A model generated the notes under the pieces. The model had not been told where the DNA came from, ran no database searches, and was given only the letters and a program-made list of their open reading frames with translations. The translations under genes and the position numbers were made by a program. Below, piece by piece: positions 51,893-60,296 of a stretch of 64,000 nt of DNA. Source of the stretch: an uncultured Alloprevotella sp. (lineage in GTDB: Bacteria > Bacteroidota > Bacteroidia > Bacteroidales > Bacteroidaceae); NCBI GenBank assembly GCA_944320745.1, contig CALUIN010000001.1, positions 108,650-172,649 on the forward strand. Reading direction: 5' to 3'. Within the stretch, counting starts at the first letter, position 1. Each line of letters begins with the position of its first letter.

Positions 51893-53317
51893 TTATTCGG
51901 CTGCGACGGGACTTTCCTCGCGTTGGCGGCGGGGGTATTCCTCGACGTCGGCGGCCTGGTAGGGGATGCGCTTGGCACCGAGGAAGCGGCAGCCGTCGGC
52001 CGTGATGAGCACGTCGTCCTCAATGCGCACGCCGCCGAAGTCCTTGTATTTCTCTATCTCCTCGAAGTTGAGGAACTCGGCGTGGGTGCCTTGGCTGCGC
52101 CACAGGTCGATGAGGTCGGGGATGAAGTAGATACCGGGCTCGTCCGTGACTACGAAGCCCTCCTCGAGACGGCGGGCAAAGCGGAGGCTGGCCGTGCCGA
52201 ACTGGCCGGAGGGGCGCGTTTCCTCATCGTAGCCCACGTTGGTCTGTCCCAGGCCTTCCATGTCGTGCACGTCCATTCCCATCATGTGGCCCAGGCCGTG
52301 AGGCAGGAAGAGGGCATGCGCTCCGGCGCGGACGGCTTCCTCCGTGTCGCCGCGCATGAGTCCGAGCTCCTTGAGGCGGTCCGTCATGAGGCGGCATACG
52401 GCCATGTGGACGTCCCACCAGCGCACGCCGGGCCGCGCCTGTGTGAGCGCCAGGTCGTGGCAGGCCACGACGATGTCGTATATGGCGCGCTGGCGCGGGG
52501 TGTAGCGCCCGTCGACGGGGGTGGTGCGCGTGTGGTCGGAGCAATAGTGCTCCAGCGTCTCGGCGCCAGCGTCGCAGAGCATGAGGCGGCCCGCTTCGAG
52601 CGGACGGGCAGAGGGGTAGCCGTGGAGTATTTCGCCGTGCATCGTCACGATGCTCGGGAAGGAGACGATGCTGCCCAGCTTCGCGGCAATGCCGTCGAGC
52701 ACGCCGCCGATGTATTGCTCCGTCACGCCGGGCCGGCACAGGCGCATGGCGGCCGTGTGCATTTCGTAGCCGATGAGGCTGGCGCGCTCCAGTTCCTCGA
52801 TTTCCTCCGCGCTCTTCTTGGAGCGGAGCTTCACGACCGCCTGGATGAGCGGCAGCGAGGCGGCCTCGCGCTGCTTGGACGGGTGGATGCCGAGCAGGTC
52901 CATGATCTGTATCTGCGTGTCGTAGCGGTAGGGCGGCAGGAAGTGGACCTGACGGCCCTGGCGCACGGCCTCGCCCACCAGCTCCGCCAGCCGCGACATC
53001 GGGGCCGAGGCCTCCACGCCGCACTCCTCGGCCATCTGCCGGACGGAAGTAACCGAGCCGTACCACACAATATCGTCGATGTCGATTTCGTCACCGATGA
53101 GCGTCTCGCGGCCGGTATCGGCGTCGATAACGCCTACCAGTCCGTCGCGGTGCTGCCCGAAGAAATAAAGGAACGAACTGTCCTGACGGAATTTGTAGAC
53201 GTTTGCCGGATAGTTCATGGGGCTGTCGTTGTTGCCGAAGAGGACTATGAGGCCGCTGCCCACCATCCGGCGCAGCGCCTCGCGGCGGCCTACGTATGTT
53301 TCTTTTGAGAATAACAT
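51893..53317 (-). CDS. aminopeptidase P family (M24, Xaa-Pro) metallopeptidase
   Basis: A 474-residue cytosolic enzyme with the pita-bread fold that cleaves N-terminal residues followed by proline. N-terminal part: LIVLFGNNDSPMNYPANVYKFRQDSSFLYFFG. The metal ligands are in LMLCDAGAET, CSDHTRTTPV, HGLGHMMGMDVHD (His), VVTDEPGIYF (Glu) and GGVRIEDDVLIT (Glu). Length and motifs suit Bacteroidales PepP. Its -7 box is at 53373-53380, back to back with the patatin promoter. Confidence 0.93.
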   Translation of the reverse strand: MLFSKETYVGRREALRRMVGSGLIVLFGNNDSPMNYPANVYKFRQDSSFLYFFGQHRDGLVGVIDADTGRETLIGDEIDIDDIVWYGSVTSVRQMAEECGVEASAPMSRLAELVGEAVRQGRQVHFLPPYRYDTQIQIMDLLGIHPSKQREAASLPLIQAVVKLRSKKSAEEIEELERASLIGYEMHTAAMRLCRPGVTEQYIGGVLDGIAAKLGSIVSFPSIVTMHGEILHGYPSARPLEAGRLMLCDAGAETLEHYCSDHTRTTPVDGRYTPRQRAIYDIVVACHDLALTQARPGVRWWDVHMAVCRLMTDRLKELGLMRGDTEEAVRAGAHALFLPHGLGHMMGMDVHDMEGLGQTNVGYDEETRPSGQFGTASLRFARRLEEGFVVTDEPGIYFIPDLIDLWRSQGTHAEFLNFEEIEKYKDFGGVRIEDDVLITADGCRFLGAKRIPYQAADVEEYPRRQREESPVAAE

Positions 53318-53372
53318 AAATCACAAGGTTTTCAGGAGCAAGGACTTTACGCATTGCTCGGATTCTTAGGGG

Positions 53373-53380
53373 CAAAATTA
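53373..53380 (-). promoter_or_regulatory. aminopeptidase P promoter, -7 box TAATTTTG
   Basis: TAATTTTG followed by CCC on the minus strand, 56 bases before the ATG at 53317. Confidence 0.72.
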
Positions 53381-53403
53381 CTAAATTTCTTTCAGAAAAG
53401 TCT

Positions 53404-53411
53404 TAACTTTG
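53404..53411 (+). promoter_or_regulatory. patatin promoter, -7 box TAACTTTG
   Basis: TAACTTTG followed by CATGG. The ATG at 53413 lies almost at the transcript start, so translation should begin at 53437. Confidence 0.75.
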
Positions 53412-53436
53412 CATGGAATTTTCCCGAATTTTCGCC

Positions 53437-54270
53437 ATGACCATAGATTCAGGCACCGGCCTTGTGCTCGAAGGGGGAGGGATGCGCGGCGTGTTCACCT
53501 GCGGCGTGCTGGACTGTTTCCTGGACCGCGGCATCGGTTTCCCTTACGCCGTGGGCGTTTCGGCCGGCGCGTGCAACGGGCTTTCCTTCGTCAGCGGGCA
53601 GCGCGGCAGGAGCAAGCTGGCCAACATTGACATGCTGGAGCGTTACCGCTTCATCGGGCTCAGGTTTCTGTGGTCGCAACGCAGTCTGCTGGACCTGCGC
53701 ACCTTGTTCGACACCCTCCCCAACCGGGTGCTGCCATTCGACTATAAGGCCTTCTTTGCCAACCCCATGCGTTTCGAGATGGTGGCTACCGACTGCCGCA
53801 CGGGGCAGGCGCGCTACCTCTCGGAGCGGCAGGACGCCGCGCGGCTGGTGACGCTGGCGCGCGCCTCGAGCAGTCTGCCCTACCTCTGCCCCACGGCGAT
53901 CGTGGACGGCGAGCCGATGCTCGACGGCGGCATCGTGGACTCCATCCCCGTGGAGCGGGCCATGACGCAGGGCTACGCGTGCAATGTCGTCGTCCTGACG
54001 CGCCAGCGGGGCTACCGCTCGCGGACCCGCGACGTCAAGGTGCCGCCGTTCGTCTACGCCCGTTTCCCGCGGTTGCGCGCCGCGCTGAGCCGCCGCCACG
54101 CCTGCTACAACCGCCAGCTGGAACTGGTCGAGCGGCTGGAGGACGAAGGCCGCGTCCTCGTGGTCCGCCCGCAGCGGCCGCCGGACATAGGCCGCCTGGA
54201 GCGCGACGTGAAGAAACTCAGCGCCCTCTACGAGGAGGGCTACCGCGAGGCGGCCCGCGTCCTGGGCTGA
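53437..54270 (+). CDS. patatin-like phospholipase
   Basis: A 277-residue serine acyl hydrolase. The oxyanion loop is LEGGGMRGVF, the nucleophile Ser42 is in GVSAGACNG, and the catalytic Asp163 is in LDGGIVDS; this is the Ser-Asp dyad of patatins. No signal peptide, so it acts inside the cell or at the membrane on phospholipids or lysolipids. The C-terminal 90 residues are Arg-rich with a helical end. The start at 53437 is chosen from the promoter position rather than the earlier ATG at 53413. The ATP-grasp-like gene follows by 43 bases. Confidence 0.9.
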   Translation: MTIDSGTGLVLEGGGMRGVFTCGVLDCFLDRGIGFPYAVGVSAGACNGLSFVSGQRGRSKLANIDMLERYRFIGLRFLWSQRSLLDLRTLFDTLPNRVLPFDYKAFFANPMRFEMVATDCRTGQARYLSERQDAARLVTLARASSSLPYLCPTAIVDGEPMLDGGIVDSIPVERAMTQGYACNVVVLTRQRGYRSRTRDVKVPPFVYARFPRLRAALSRRHACYNRQLELVERLEDEGRVLVVRPQRPPDIGRLERDVKKLSALYEEGYREAARVLG

Positions 54271-54313
54271 CTGTCGCGGTCTCAATCTGTCGTCTTACCC
54301 TTTCCCCCGACTT

Positions 54314-55474
54314 ATGCTTTCCTTCTCCGCCACGCCGAGCTGCCCCAACACTCCCGCGGGCCCGGCTCTCCACGTGTTCAACGCCTCGCACGACGAGGCG
54401 CTGGCCTCCGGCTCACCTTATTATTACCCTTCGCGCACGGCGCGCACGTTCGAGGCCGACCTGGCCGCGCAGCCTGCCTGGTGGGCGGCGGAAGGCGACG
54501 CCGTGCTTGTGGCGCCGGACACCCCGTGGCCGGCCGCGCTGCCCGCGGGCGTGCGGCCCGTGACGGCGGCGCAGCTGCGCGCCGGCGGGTGGGACGGCGT
54601 GGCACGCATAGAGCCGTGGGGCTGGGACGCCTTGCTCGTCCACCGCCTGCGGCGCATCGGCGCGCCGGCCGGCCTGCTGCCCGCCCCCGAACGACTCGAG
54701 GCCGTGCGCCGCCTGTCCTCGCGCGCACTGGCGGTCGGGCTGCTGCCGCAGCTGCGGGCCGAACTGCCCGAGAGCGTGGGCGAATCGGCCTGGTGCGCCA
54801 CGCTGGAGGAAGCGCGCCGCGCGGCCGCACGCTACGGCCGGGCCATGCTGAAGGCCCCCTGGTCCGGCAGCGGCCGCGGCGTGTTCACGGCGACGGCGGC
54901 GGACGGGCCGGCCGTATGGCAACGGGCAGCGCGCATCGTGCGCGAGCAGGGCGGCATCGCCGTGGAGCCCTTCTACGAACGGGAGGCGGACTTCGCGCTG
55001 GAGTTTTTTGCCTGCGGGGAGGAAACGCTGACGTTCAGCGGACTGTCGGCCTTCCGCACGTCGCCTGGCGGCGGCTACGCGGGCAACGCCGTGGCGGACG
55101 AGGCGGCCCTACGCCACTGCGTCCCCGCCGCCCTGTTGCCGCAGCTGGACCGCGCGGCGGACGCACTGGGCCGCCTGCTGGGCCGCGCGCTGCGCGACTA
55201 CCGCGGACCGCTGGGCGTGGACCTCATGGCCGTGCGCCAGCCGGACGGACGGCTGGCCCTGCATCCCTGCGTCGAGGTAAACGTGCGGCGGACGATGGGG
55301 CACGTGGCGCTGGCCCTGCGCCGCCTTCTGCCGCCGGGCCGGCGGGCTGTCTACGCCCTGCGCCGCCCTGCGCCGCCCGCCCCCGGCGAACTGTGCCTCA
55401 CGCCCGGGGCGCAGGCGGTGGAGGCCGTAGCGACGCTGCTGCCGGAAGATGCGGACGGCGAGAGCGGAAACTGA
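54314..55474 (+). CDS. conserved protein of probable ATP-grasp fold
   Basis: A 386-residue cytosolic protein. The start LHVFNASHDEALASGSPYYYP matches a Bacteroidales family that usually reads FNPEHD.ALA, of unknown function. The middle has AMLKAPWSGSGRGV, like the ATP-binding glycine-rich loop of ATP-grasp ligases, and the end has LHPCVEVNVRRTMGHVA, where the Glu/Asn pair would bind metal. The protein is unusually rich in Ala and Arg. It would join an acid to an amine with ATP, substrate unknown. It is 43 bases downstream of the patatin gene. Motif reading only; no function is claimed. Confidence 0.62.
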   Translation: MLSFSATPSCPNTPAGPALHVFNASHDEALASGSPYYYPSRTARTFEADLAAQPAWWAAEGDAVLVAPDTPWPAALPAGVRPVTAAQLRAGGWDGVARIEPWGWDALLVHRLRRIGAPAGLLPAPERLEAVRRLSSRALAVGLLPQLRAELPESVGESAWCATLEEARRAAARYGRAMLKAPWSGSGRGVFTATAADGPAVWQRAARIVREQGGIAVEPFYEREADFALEFFACGEETLTFSGLSAFRTSPGGGYAGNAVADEAALRHCVPAALLPQLDRAADALGRLLGRALRDYRGPLGVDLMAVRQPDGRLALHPCVEVNVRRTMGHVALALRRLLPPGRRAVYALRRPAPPAPGELCLTPGAQAVEAVATLLPEDADGESGN

Positions 55475-55639
55475 CCGCCCGCACGGGGGCTGCGAAAAGT
55501 ATTCCCGCCCCCTGCCTTTCTCCTTTCCGGCCGCGCCCGGGCATGGGCCGGCCTGTGATTTTCCCAATAAGTTTTAATCCGGAAAACAGGGCGCCCGCCC
55601 GTGCCGTCCGTGGACTGAATGCACGGGCGAGCGCTGACC

Positions 55640-55666
55640 GGCATCGCGGAAGCGCGCCGCGATGCC
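55640..55666. other. hairpin in the intergenic space
   Basis: A 10-bp perfect stem (55640-55649 with 55657-55666) without a T-tract lies in the 464-base gap after the ATP-grasp-like gene. Apart from this, repeat locus I and the next promoter, nothing is seen in the gap. Confidence 0.5.
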
Positions 55667-55691
55667 GCGACGGCAAACCCTGGCCACGCGA

Positions 55692-55850
55692 GGGCAAGCC
55701 TTAGCCGCTCGCCCTCCTTCGCTTAGCCCCGCAAAAACGGGCCTTAGTCCCATAGCGACTGGGCTTAGCCCCGTAAAAACTGGCCTTAGCCCCGTGACGG
55801 CGAACCCTTAGCCCCGCAGAAACCGGCCTTGGCCCCGCGATAGACGGAAA
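55692..55850 (+). repeat. 21-bp CTTAGCCCCGT-type intergenic repeat, locus I (7 units, longest)
   Basis: Seven forward units, the longest array here. TTAG starts at 55700, 55723, 55744, 55765, 55786 and 55808, and TTGG at 55829, mostly 21 (once 22, once 23) bases apart. The units keep GCCTTAGCCCCGT or near forms, with linkers such as AAAAACTG and GACGGCGAA. It lies before the second TonB receptor gene. Confidence 0.93.
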
Positions 55851-55933
55851 GGGCGCGAAGGGCGGGAGGCTGACCGGGCGAAGGGAAGTATTTATCCTAA
55901 AAAATGAGGATTGCGGTTTCGGGAGGTTTGTCC

Positions 55934-55941
55934 TAACTTTG
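55934..55941 (+). promoter_or_regulatory. second TonB receptor promoter, -7 box TAACTTTG
   Basis: TAACTTTG followed by CAG lies 31 bases before the ATG at 55972. Confidence 0.75.
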
Positions 55942-55971
55942 CAGCCGAAACCGAGAAATTCTCCTTTCAGC

Positions 55972-58308
55972 ATGAATATACTTCTTCCCGTCCTGACCGC
56001 CATCGGACTGCACGGCCCTACGGACGTGCCCGCCGAGACGGCGGACAGCCTTTGGAACTTCGACATCAACGAGGCCGTCGTCGTGGCTTCGCCCAAAGAG
56101 ACTTCTTTTCTGGAACGCCAGCCCATATCGGCCTCGCTCTATGGCCGCGACGAGCTCGAGGCGCTCGACGTGCGCGCCGTGAAGGACCTGTCGGCCTATG
56201 CGCCTAACTTCTTCCAGCCGAGCTACGGGTCGCGACTCACATCGGCCATCTATATCCGCGGCATCGGCTCGCGTATCAACACGCCGGCCGTAGGCCTGTA
56301 CGTGGACAACGTGCCCTACGTGGACAAGTCGGCCTACGACTTCTCGTTCCTCGACGTGGAGCGCGTCGACGTGCTGCGCGGCCCGCAGGGCACGCTCTAC
56401 GGGCGCAACTCAATGGGCGGCCTGGTGCGCGTGTTCACGGCCGACCCGCTGGCCCGCCGGGGCACGGACATCCGCCTGGGGGCCTCGACGCGCAGCGGCG
56501 GGCGGCAGGCCAAGGCGGTGACCTACCTGCATCCGTCGGAGCGGCTGGGCATATCGGCCGGCGCGTTCTACGAGGGGCGCGAGGGCTTCTACCGCAACGC
56601 CACGACGGGCCGCCACGCGGACGGGGCGGATGCGGGCGGAGGCAAGGTGCGCGCGGCCTGGCGGCCGACGGACGACCTGCGGCTGGACCTCTCCCTTGCC
56701 TACGAATACAGCGACGAGGGGGCGTGCCCCTACTTCGAGCTGGCGGCTACGCCGGCCGCCATCACGCAAAACCGCCCCAGCACGTACCGCCGCCATCTGC
56801 TGGGCGCGGGCCTGAGCGCGGAGTGGCGCCGGCCGCAGTTCGTGGTGTCGTCCATCACGTCCTACCAGCGACTGGACGACCGCCTGTTCATGGACCAGGA
56901 CTTCACGGCGGCGGACATCTTCTCCCTGACCCAGCAGCAACGGCTCGACGCCGTGACGGAGGAGTTCTCCTTGAAGAGCCGGGCGGGCCGCCGCTGGCAG
57001 TGGACGACGGGGGCCTTCTTCTCCTGGCAGGGGACGACGACGCGCTGCCCCGTGAACTTCTACACGGACGGCGTGGACTACATCAACGGGCTGCTGGGCG
57101 ACGTGTTCGCCGGTCTGTCACAGCGCTACCCGCAGATGCCGGCGATGGGCCTGGAACTCACGGGCGACGGTTTTGAGTTCGGCTCGGACATGCGGACGCC
57201 GGCGGCCAACGCCGCGCTCTTCCATCAGTCCACCGTGAACGACTTGCTCGTGCACGGCCTCTCGCTGACGGTGGGCCTGCGCCTGGACTATGAGCACCGC
57301 CGCCTGGACCTGTCATCGGGCAGCACGGCACCCATCGGGTCGAAGTTCTGGATAGGCAGTCCGGCGGCCGGGCGGCCGCTCGACGACGTGGACGCCCGCC
57401 TCGACGGGAAACGGACGGACGAGTCGTGGCAACTGTTGCCGAAGGTTGCCCTTCAGTATGAGCACCGCAGCGGACGGGGCAACGTGTACGTGGCCGTGAC
57501 GAAAGGTTACCGCTCGGGGGGCTACAACATCCAGTCCTACTCCGACCTGTCGCAGCAACTGCTGCGGCGGCAACTGATGCTGGCCGCCATCCCCGGAGCC
57601 ATGCAGGAGATGCTGGCCGAACACATCCCGGCCCAGCCGGACGTGGCGGACCTGGCCTACAAACCCGAGCAGTCGTGGAACTATGAGTTGGGCGGTCACC
57701 TGAAATTCCTCGACCGCACGCTGCGACTGGACTACACCTTTTTCTATATGAACACGAAGGACCAGCAGCTGGCCCGCTTCTCGGAAAGCGGCATGGGGCG
57801 CGTCATGGTGAACGCGGGCAAGAGCCGCAGCTGGGGTGCGGAACTGACGCTCCGAGCCTCGCTGCTGGACCGCCGCCTGAACCTCTCGGCTGCCTACGGC
57901 TTCACGCGGGCTACCTTTACGGACTACGACCTGGGGACTACGGAGGGGAAGCGCGTGGACTACTCGGGCAACCGCGTGCCCTTTGCACCGGAACACACGC
58001 TCGGGGCGCTGGCCTCGTTCACGCAGCCGCTGCAGGGCCGCACCCTACGTGCCGTCGGCGCCAGCCTGCATGCCACGGGAGCGGGCAGCATCTATTGGGA
58101 CGAAGCGAACATGTTCAGACAGCCGTTCTACGCCACGCTCGATGCGCGCCTGACGGCCGAACTGGCAGGCGGCGTGGGCGTGGAGCTGTGGGGCAGCAAC
58201 CTGACGGCGACCCGCTTCGCGGCGTTCTCCTTCGAGAGCATGGGTCGCCGTTTTGCCCAAATGGGACAGCCGCGCTACTTCGGCGTGGACGTGAACCTGC
58301 ACTTCTGA
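55972..58308 (+). CDS. TonB-dependent outer membrane receptor
   Basis: A 778-residue receptor. Its N-terminus (MNILLPVLTAIGLHG) is a short hydrophobic signal. The plug (about 30-150) has NEAVVVASPKETSFLERQP, IYIRGIGSRINTPAVGLYVDNVPYVDKS and VDVLRGPQGTLYGRNSMGGLVRVFT. The barrel ends in VDVNLHF, the usual terminal Phe. It has no N-terminal CarboxypepD_reg domain and no SusD partner, so uptake of a metal chelate, vitamin or small glycan is more likely than polysaccharide import. A promoter and a terminator show it is transcribed alone. The start is decided by the promoter at 55934, which excludes the earlier ATG at 55939. Confidence 0.9.
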   Translation: MNILLPVLTAIGLHGPTDVPAETADSLWNFDINEAVVVASPKETSFLERQPISASLYGRDELEALDVRAVKDLSAYAPNFFQPSYGSRLTSAIYIRGIGSRINTPAVGLYVDNVPYVDKSAYDFSFLDVERVDVLRGPQGTLYGRNSMGGLVRVFTADPLARRGTDIRLGASTRSGGRQAKAVTYLHPSERLGISAGAFYEGREGFYRNATTGRHADGADAGGGKVRAAWRPTDDLRLDLSLAYEYSDEGACPYFELAATPAAITQNRPSTYRRHLLGAGLSAEWRRPQFVVSSITSYQRLDDRLFMDQDFTAADIFSLTQQQRLDAVTEEFSLKSRAGRRWQWTTGAFFSWQGTTTRCPVNFYTDGVDYINGLLGDVFAGLSQRYPQMPAMGLELTGDGFEFGSDMRTPAANAALFHQSTVNDLLVHGLSLTVGLRLDYEHRRLDLSSGSTAPIGSKFWIGSPAAGRPLDDVDARLDGKRTDESWQLLPKVALQYEHRSGRGNVYVAVTKGYRSGGYNIQSYSDLSQQLLRRQLMLAAIPGAMQEMLAEHIPAQPDVADLAYKPEQSWNYELGGHLKFLDRTLRLDYTFFYMNTKDQQLARFSESGMGRVMVNAGKSRSWGAELTLRASLLDRRLNLSAAYGFTRATFTDYDLGTTEGKRVDYSGNRVPFAPEHTLGALASFTQPLQGRTLRAVGASLHATGAGSIYWDEANMFRQPFYATLDARLTAELAGGVGVELWGSNLTATRFAAFSFESMGRRFAQMGQPRYFGVDVNLHF

Positions 58309-58335
58309 CACGTCGCACCTAACATAATATACACA

Positions 58336-58390
58336 GCGACCGGACCACAGCCCCAGTATGAGGGGGCTGGCGGTCCGGTCGCTTGGTTTT
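58336..58390 (+). terminator. intrinsic terminator after the second TonB receptor
   Basis: Stem GCGACCGGACC/GGTCCGGTCGC (58336-58346 with 58372-58382), with an inner AGCCCC/GGGGCT pairing, is followed by TTGGTTTT. Confidence 0.85.
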
Positions 58391-58408
58391 CTTCGGGCGG
58401 GGCGCGGC

Positions 58409-59293
58409 TCAGTCCTCGCTGCGCCAGGTAGCGCGTCCGCCGGAAGAGCAGCGGACGTTAATCTTGTCGGCTTCCGTCCGGCCACTGCTTACCCGCGCGC
58501 CGGAGCTGACAGAGCCGGTAACTTCATGGCCTGCCAGGCTGCCCATCTCCAGCCGCCCGCCGCTCGAGAGATCGAGACGCAAGCGGCCGGCCTCCAGCCC
58601 GCGGGGCAGGCCGACGTGACCGCCACTGCCGGCAGAAAGGTCCACATTCGTGGCGGACACGTCGCCGCCCAGCTCTATCCGTGCCGCGCTCGTGGCCTCA
58701 AGGTCCAGTTCCTGCAGGTTCTCGGCCCGGTCGGCGGAAAGCAAGGCCCCGCTCGAAGTCTCAGCACGGAAGCTGCTGCAGCGCACGGTCCCGAGCTCAG
58801 CGCGGCTGCCGCTACTCAGCCCGGCACGCAGGTTCGTGCCATCGAAGCCTTTCAGCGTGAGCCGCGAGCCCGATGATGCCTGGATGCGAAGTGAGCCCGT
58901 CTCCAGCTTGCGTGTCGCGGCGAAATCCGCGCCGGAGTACGTGTCCACCGACTCTACATCCGGTCCCTCCACGTATAGGGTAGCGACCGCCTGGCCGCGG
59001 TTGTTGCGGGCCTTCCGGCGTTTCTCGAGATTGATGCGCAGCACGCCGTCCTCGACCGTTACGGACAGGTCATCGGCCCAGTCTTCCCGCACTTCGGCTG
59101 TTACTTTCGGGCGCGACGCTCCGGGCGTGTAGACCACGCGGACACGGTTGCCGGCGGAAATGGCCGAGAACTTGCTGACGCTGAACGTACGCCGCTCCCA
59201 TCCGGCATCAACCGAATTGTCCGCGGCCTTAGTTGCGCTGCAGGCTGTCACTACGGGCAGGACCAGCAGCATTAGGAAAGATAAAATTTTCAT
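58409..59293 (-). CDS. DUF2807 (GIN-domain) lipoprotein, SSG-type repeats
   Basis: A 294-residue exported lipoprotein (lipobox VVTAC, Cys18). After FSVSKFSAISAGNRVRVVYTPG it forms a beta-helix-like repeat of about 20 residues per turn. The turns carry SSG or SGS (ASSGSRLTL, LSSGSRAEL, TSSGALLSA, LSAGSGGHV, LSSGGRLEM, VSSGARVSS). DUF2807 (GIN) proteins are cell-envelope proteins of unknown function common in Bacteroidota. It is the third and last of a tandem family trio transcribed from 61291, 67 bases after its neighbour. Confidence 0.9.
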   Translation of the reverse strand: MKILSFLMLLVLPVVTACSATKAADNSVDAGWERRTFSVSKFSAISAGNRVRVVYTPGASRPKVTAEVREDWADDLSVTVEDGVLRINLEKRRKARNNRGQAVATLYVEGPDVESVDTYSGADFAATRKLETGSLRIQASSGSRLTLKGFDGTNLRAGLSSGSRAELGTVRCSSFRAETSSGALLSADRAENLQELDLEATSAARIELGGDVSATNVDLSAGSGGHVGLPRGLEAGRLRLDLSSGGRLEMGSLAGHEVTGSVSSGARVSSGRTEADKINVRCSSGGRATWRSED

Positions 59294-59360
59294 ACGCCTA
59301 TTGTGTCTTGGATTACTTGCGGGAAACGGCCCGCTACTCCCCGGCCCGGGCGGGAGCGGA

Positions 59361-60203
59361 TCAGAAGCGCTCGCCCCAGTTCAACATACCGTTGCCCGAA
59401 CGGGTAACGTTCAAATTGTCTGACTTCGTACGCTTCACGGTTAGTTCGGCGTGGTTGCCCACGTGGCCGTCGGCTCGCCCCGCCTCAAGCTCGTTAAGCT
59501 GGACGCGGGCCCTGTTGCCGGCCACCAGGCGAGCTTTTTCCGCTTCGAGCACGCCGTCCACACGGACCGTAGCCATGTTGCCGGCGAGCAATTCAACGTC
59601 GTCGCAGTCCACGTCCTCCGCAACGGAGACCGTAGCCATGTTGCCGGCGTTCACCGTCAGGCTCCCGCCCCGCACTTTCCCCAGGTCGGCCTGGCCCATG
59701 TTGCCGACGGCCAGGCGTAGCTCGTCGCCTTTGAAGTCCGGCAGGTCGAAGCGGCACCGATTGCCCACGCCGACCTGGAGTTCGCTCACCTTGAGCGGGG
59801 CGGTCACCTCGACCGCGCTCCAGTTGCGCAGGTCCACCTGGCTTACGGCCGGTCCCTCCACATAAACGATGGCACGCGGCACATCGCCGGGGTGGCAATC
59901 GACGACATTACCGGCAAAGCGCACCACGAGCGCGCCGTCCTCCACGGCCAGTTTAAAGCTGTCCGCCACCTGGGGATCCACCTGTGCCGATACGCTGGCG
60001 TGCTTCGCTCCGGGCGTGTAGACCACGCGGATCCCTTCGTAGGCACGAATGGCGTTAAATTTATCCACCGCATAAGTGCGTCTGACGAACGCGCCCAACA
60101 TTCCGGAATCGTCCGGCTGCGGCGCGATGGTTTCCACGCGAGGCGCAGCAATCACAGATGCCGTGCAGAGGCCGGCAAGCATTACGGTAAGGATTTTCTT
60201 CAT
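59361..60203 (-). CDS. DUF2807 (GIN-domain) exported protein, GN-type repeats
   Basis: A 280-residue protein with a normal signal peptide (MKKILTVMLAGLCTASVIAA) and no lipobox. The shared VVYTPGAKHA and YVEGPAVSQVDLRN blocks precede the repeat of about 20 residues. Here every turn reads AGN or VGN (VGNRCRFDL, VGNMGQADL, AGNMATVSV, AGNMATVRV, AGNRARVQL, VGNHAELTV), unlike its two paralogues. It is the middle gene of the trio, 93 bases after the first. The turn residues probably line one face of the beta helix. Confidence 0.9.
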   Translation of the reverse strand: MKKILTVMLAGLCTASVIAAPRVETIAPQPDDSGMLGAFVRRTYAVDKFNAIRAYEGIRVVYTPGAKHASVSAQVDPQVADSFKLAVEDGALVVRFAGNVVDCHPGDVPRAIVYVEGPAVSQVDLRNWSAVEVTAPLKVSELQVGVGNRCRFDLPDFKGDELRLAVGNMGQADLGKVRGGSLTVNAGNMATVSVAEDVDCDDVELLAGNMATVRVDGVLEAEKARLVAGNRARVQLNELEAGRADGHVGNHAELTVKRTKSDNLNVTRSGNGMLNWGERF

Positions 60204-60296
60204 AGTCTTTGGTTTTTAAGTTGATAACTGTACAGAGCTTGTCCTGATTCTGAAAAACCGACGGACAGGGCGCGGGGATCCCGGCCTTGTCGGGCC

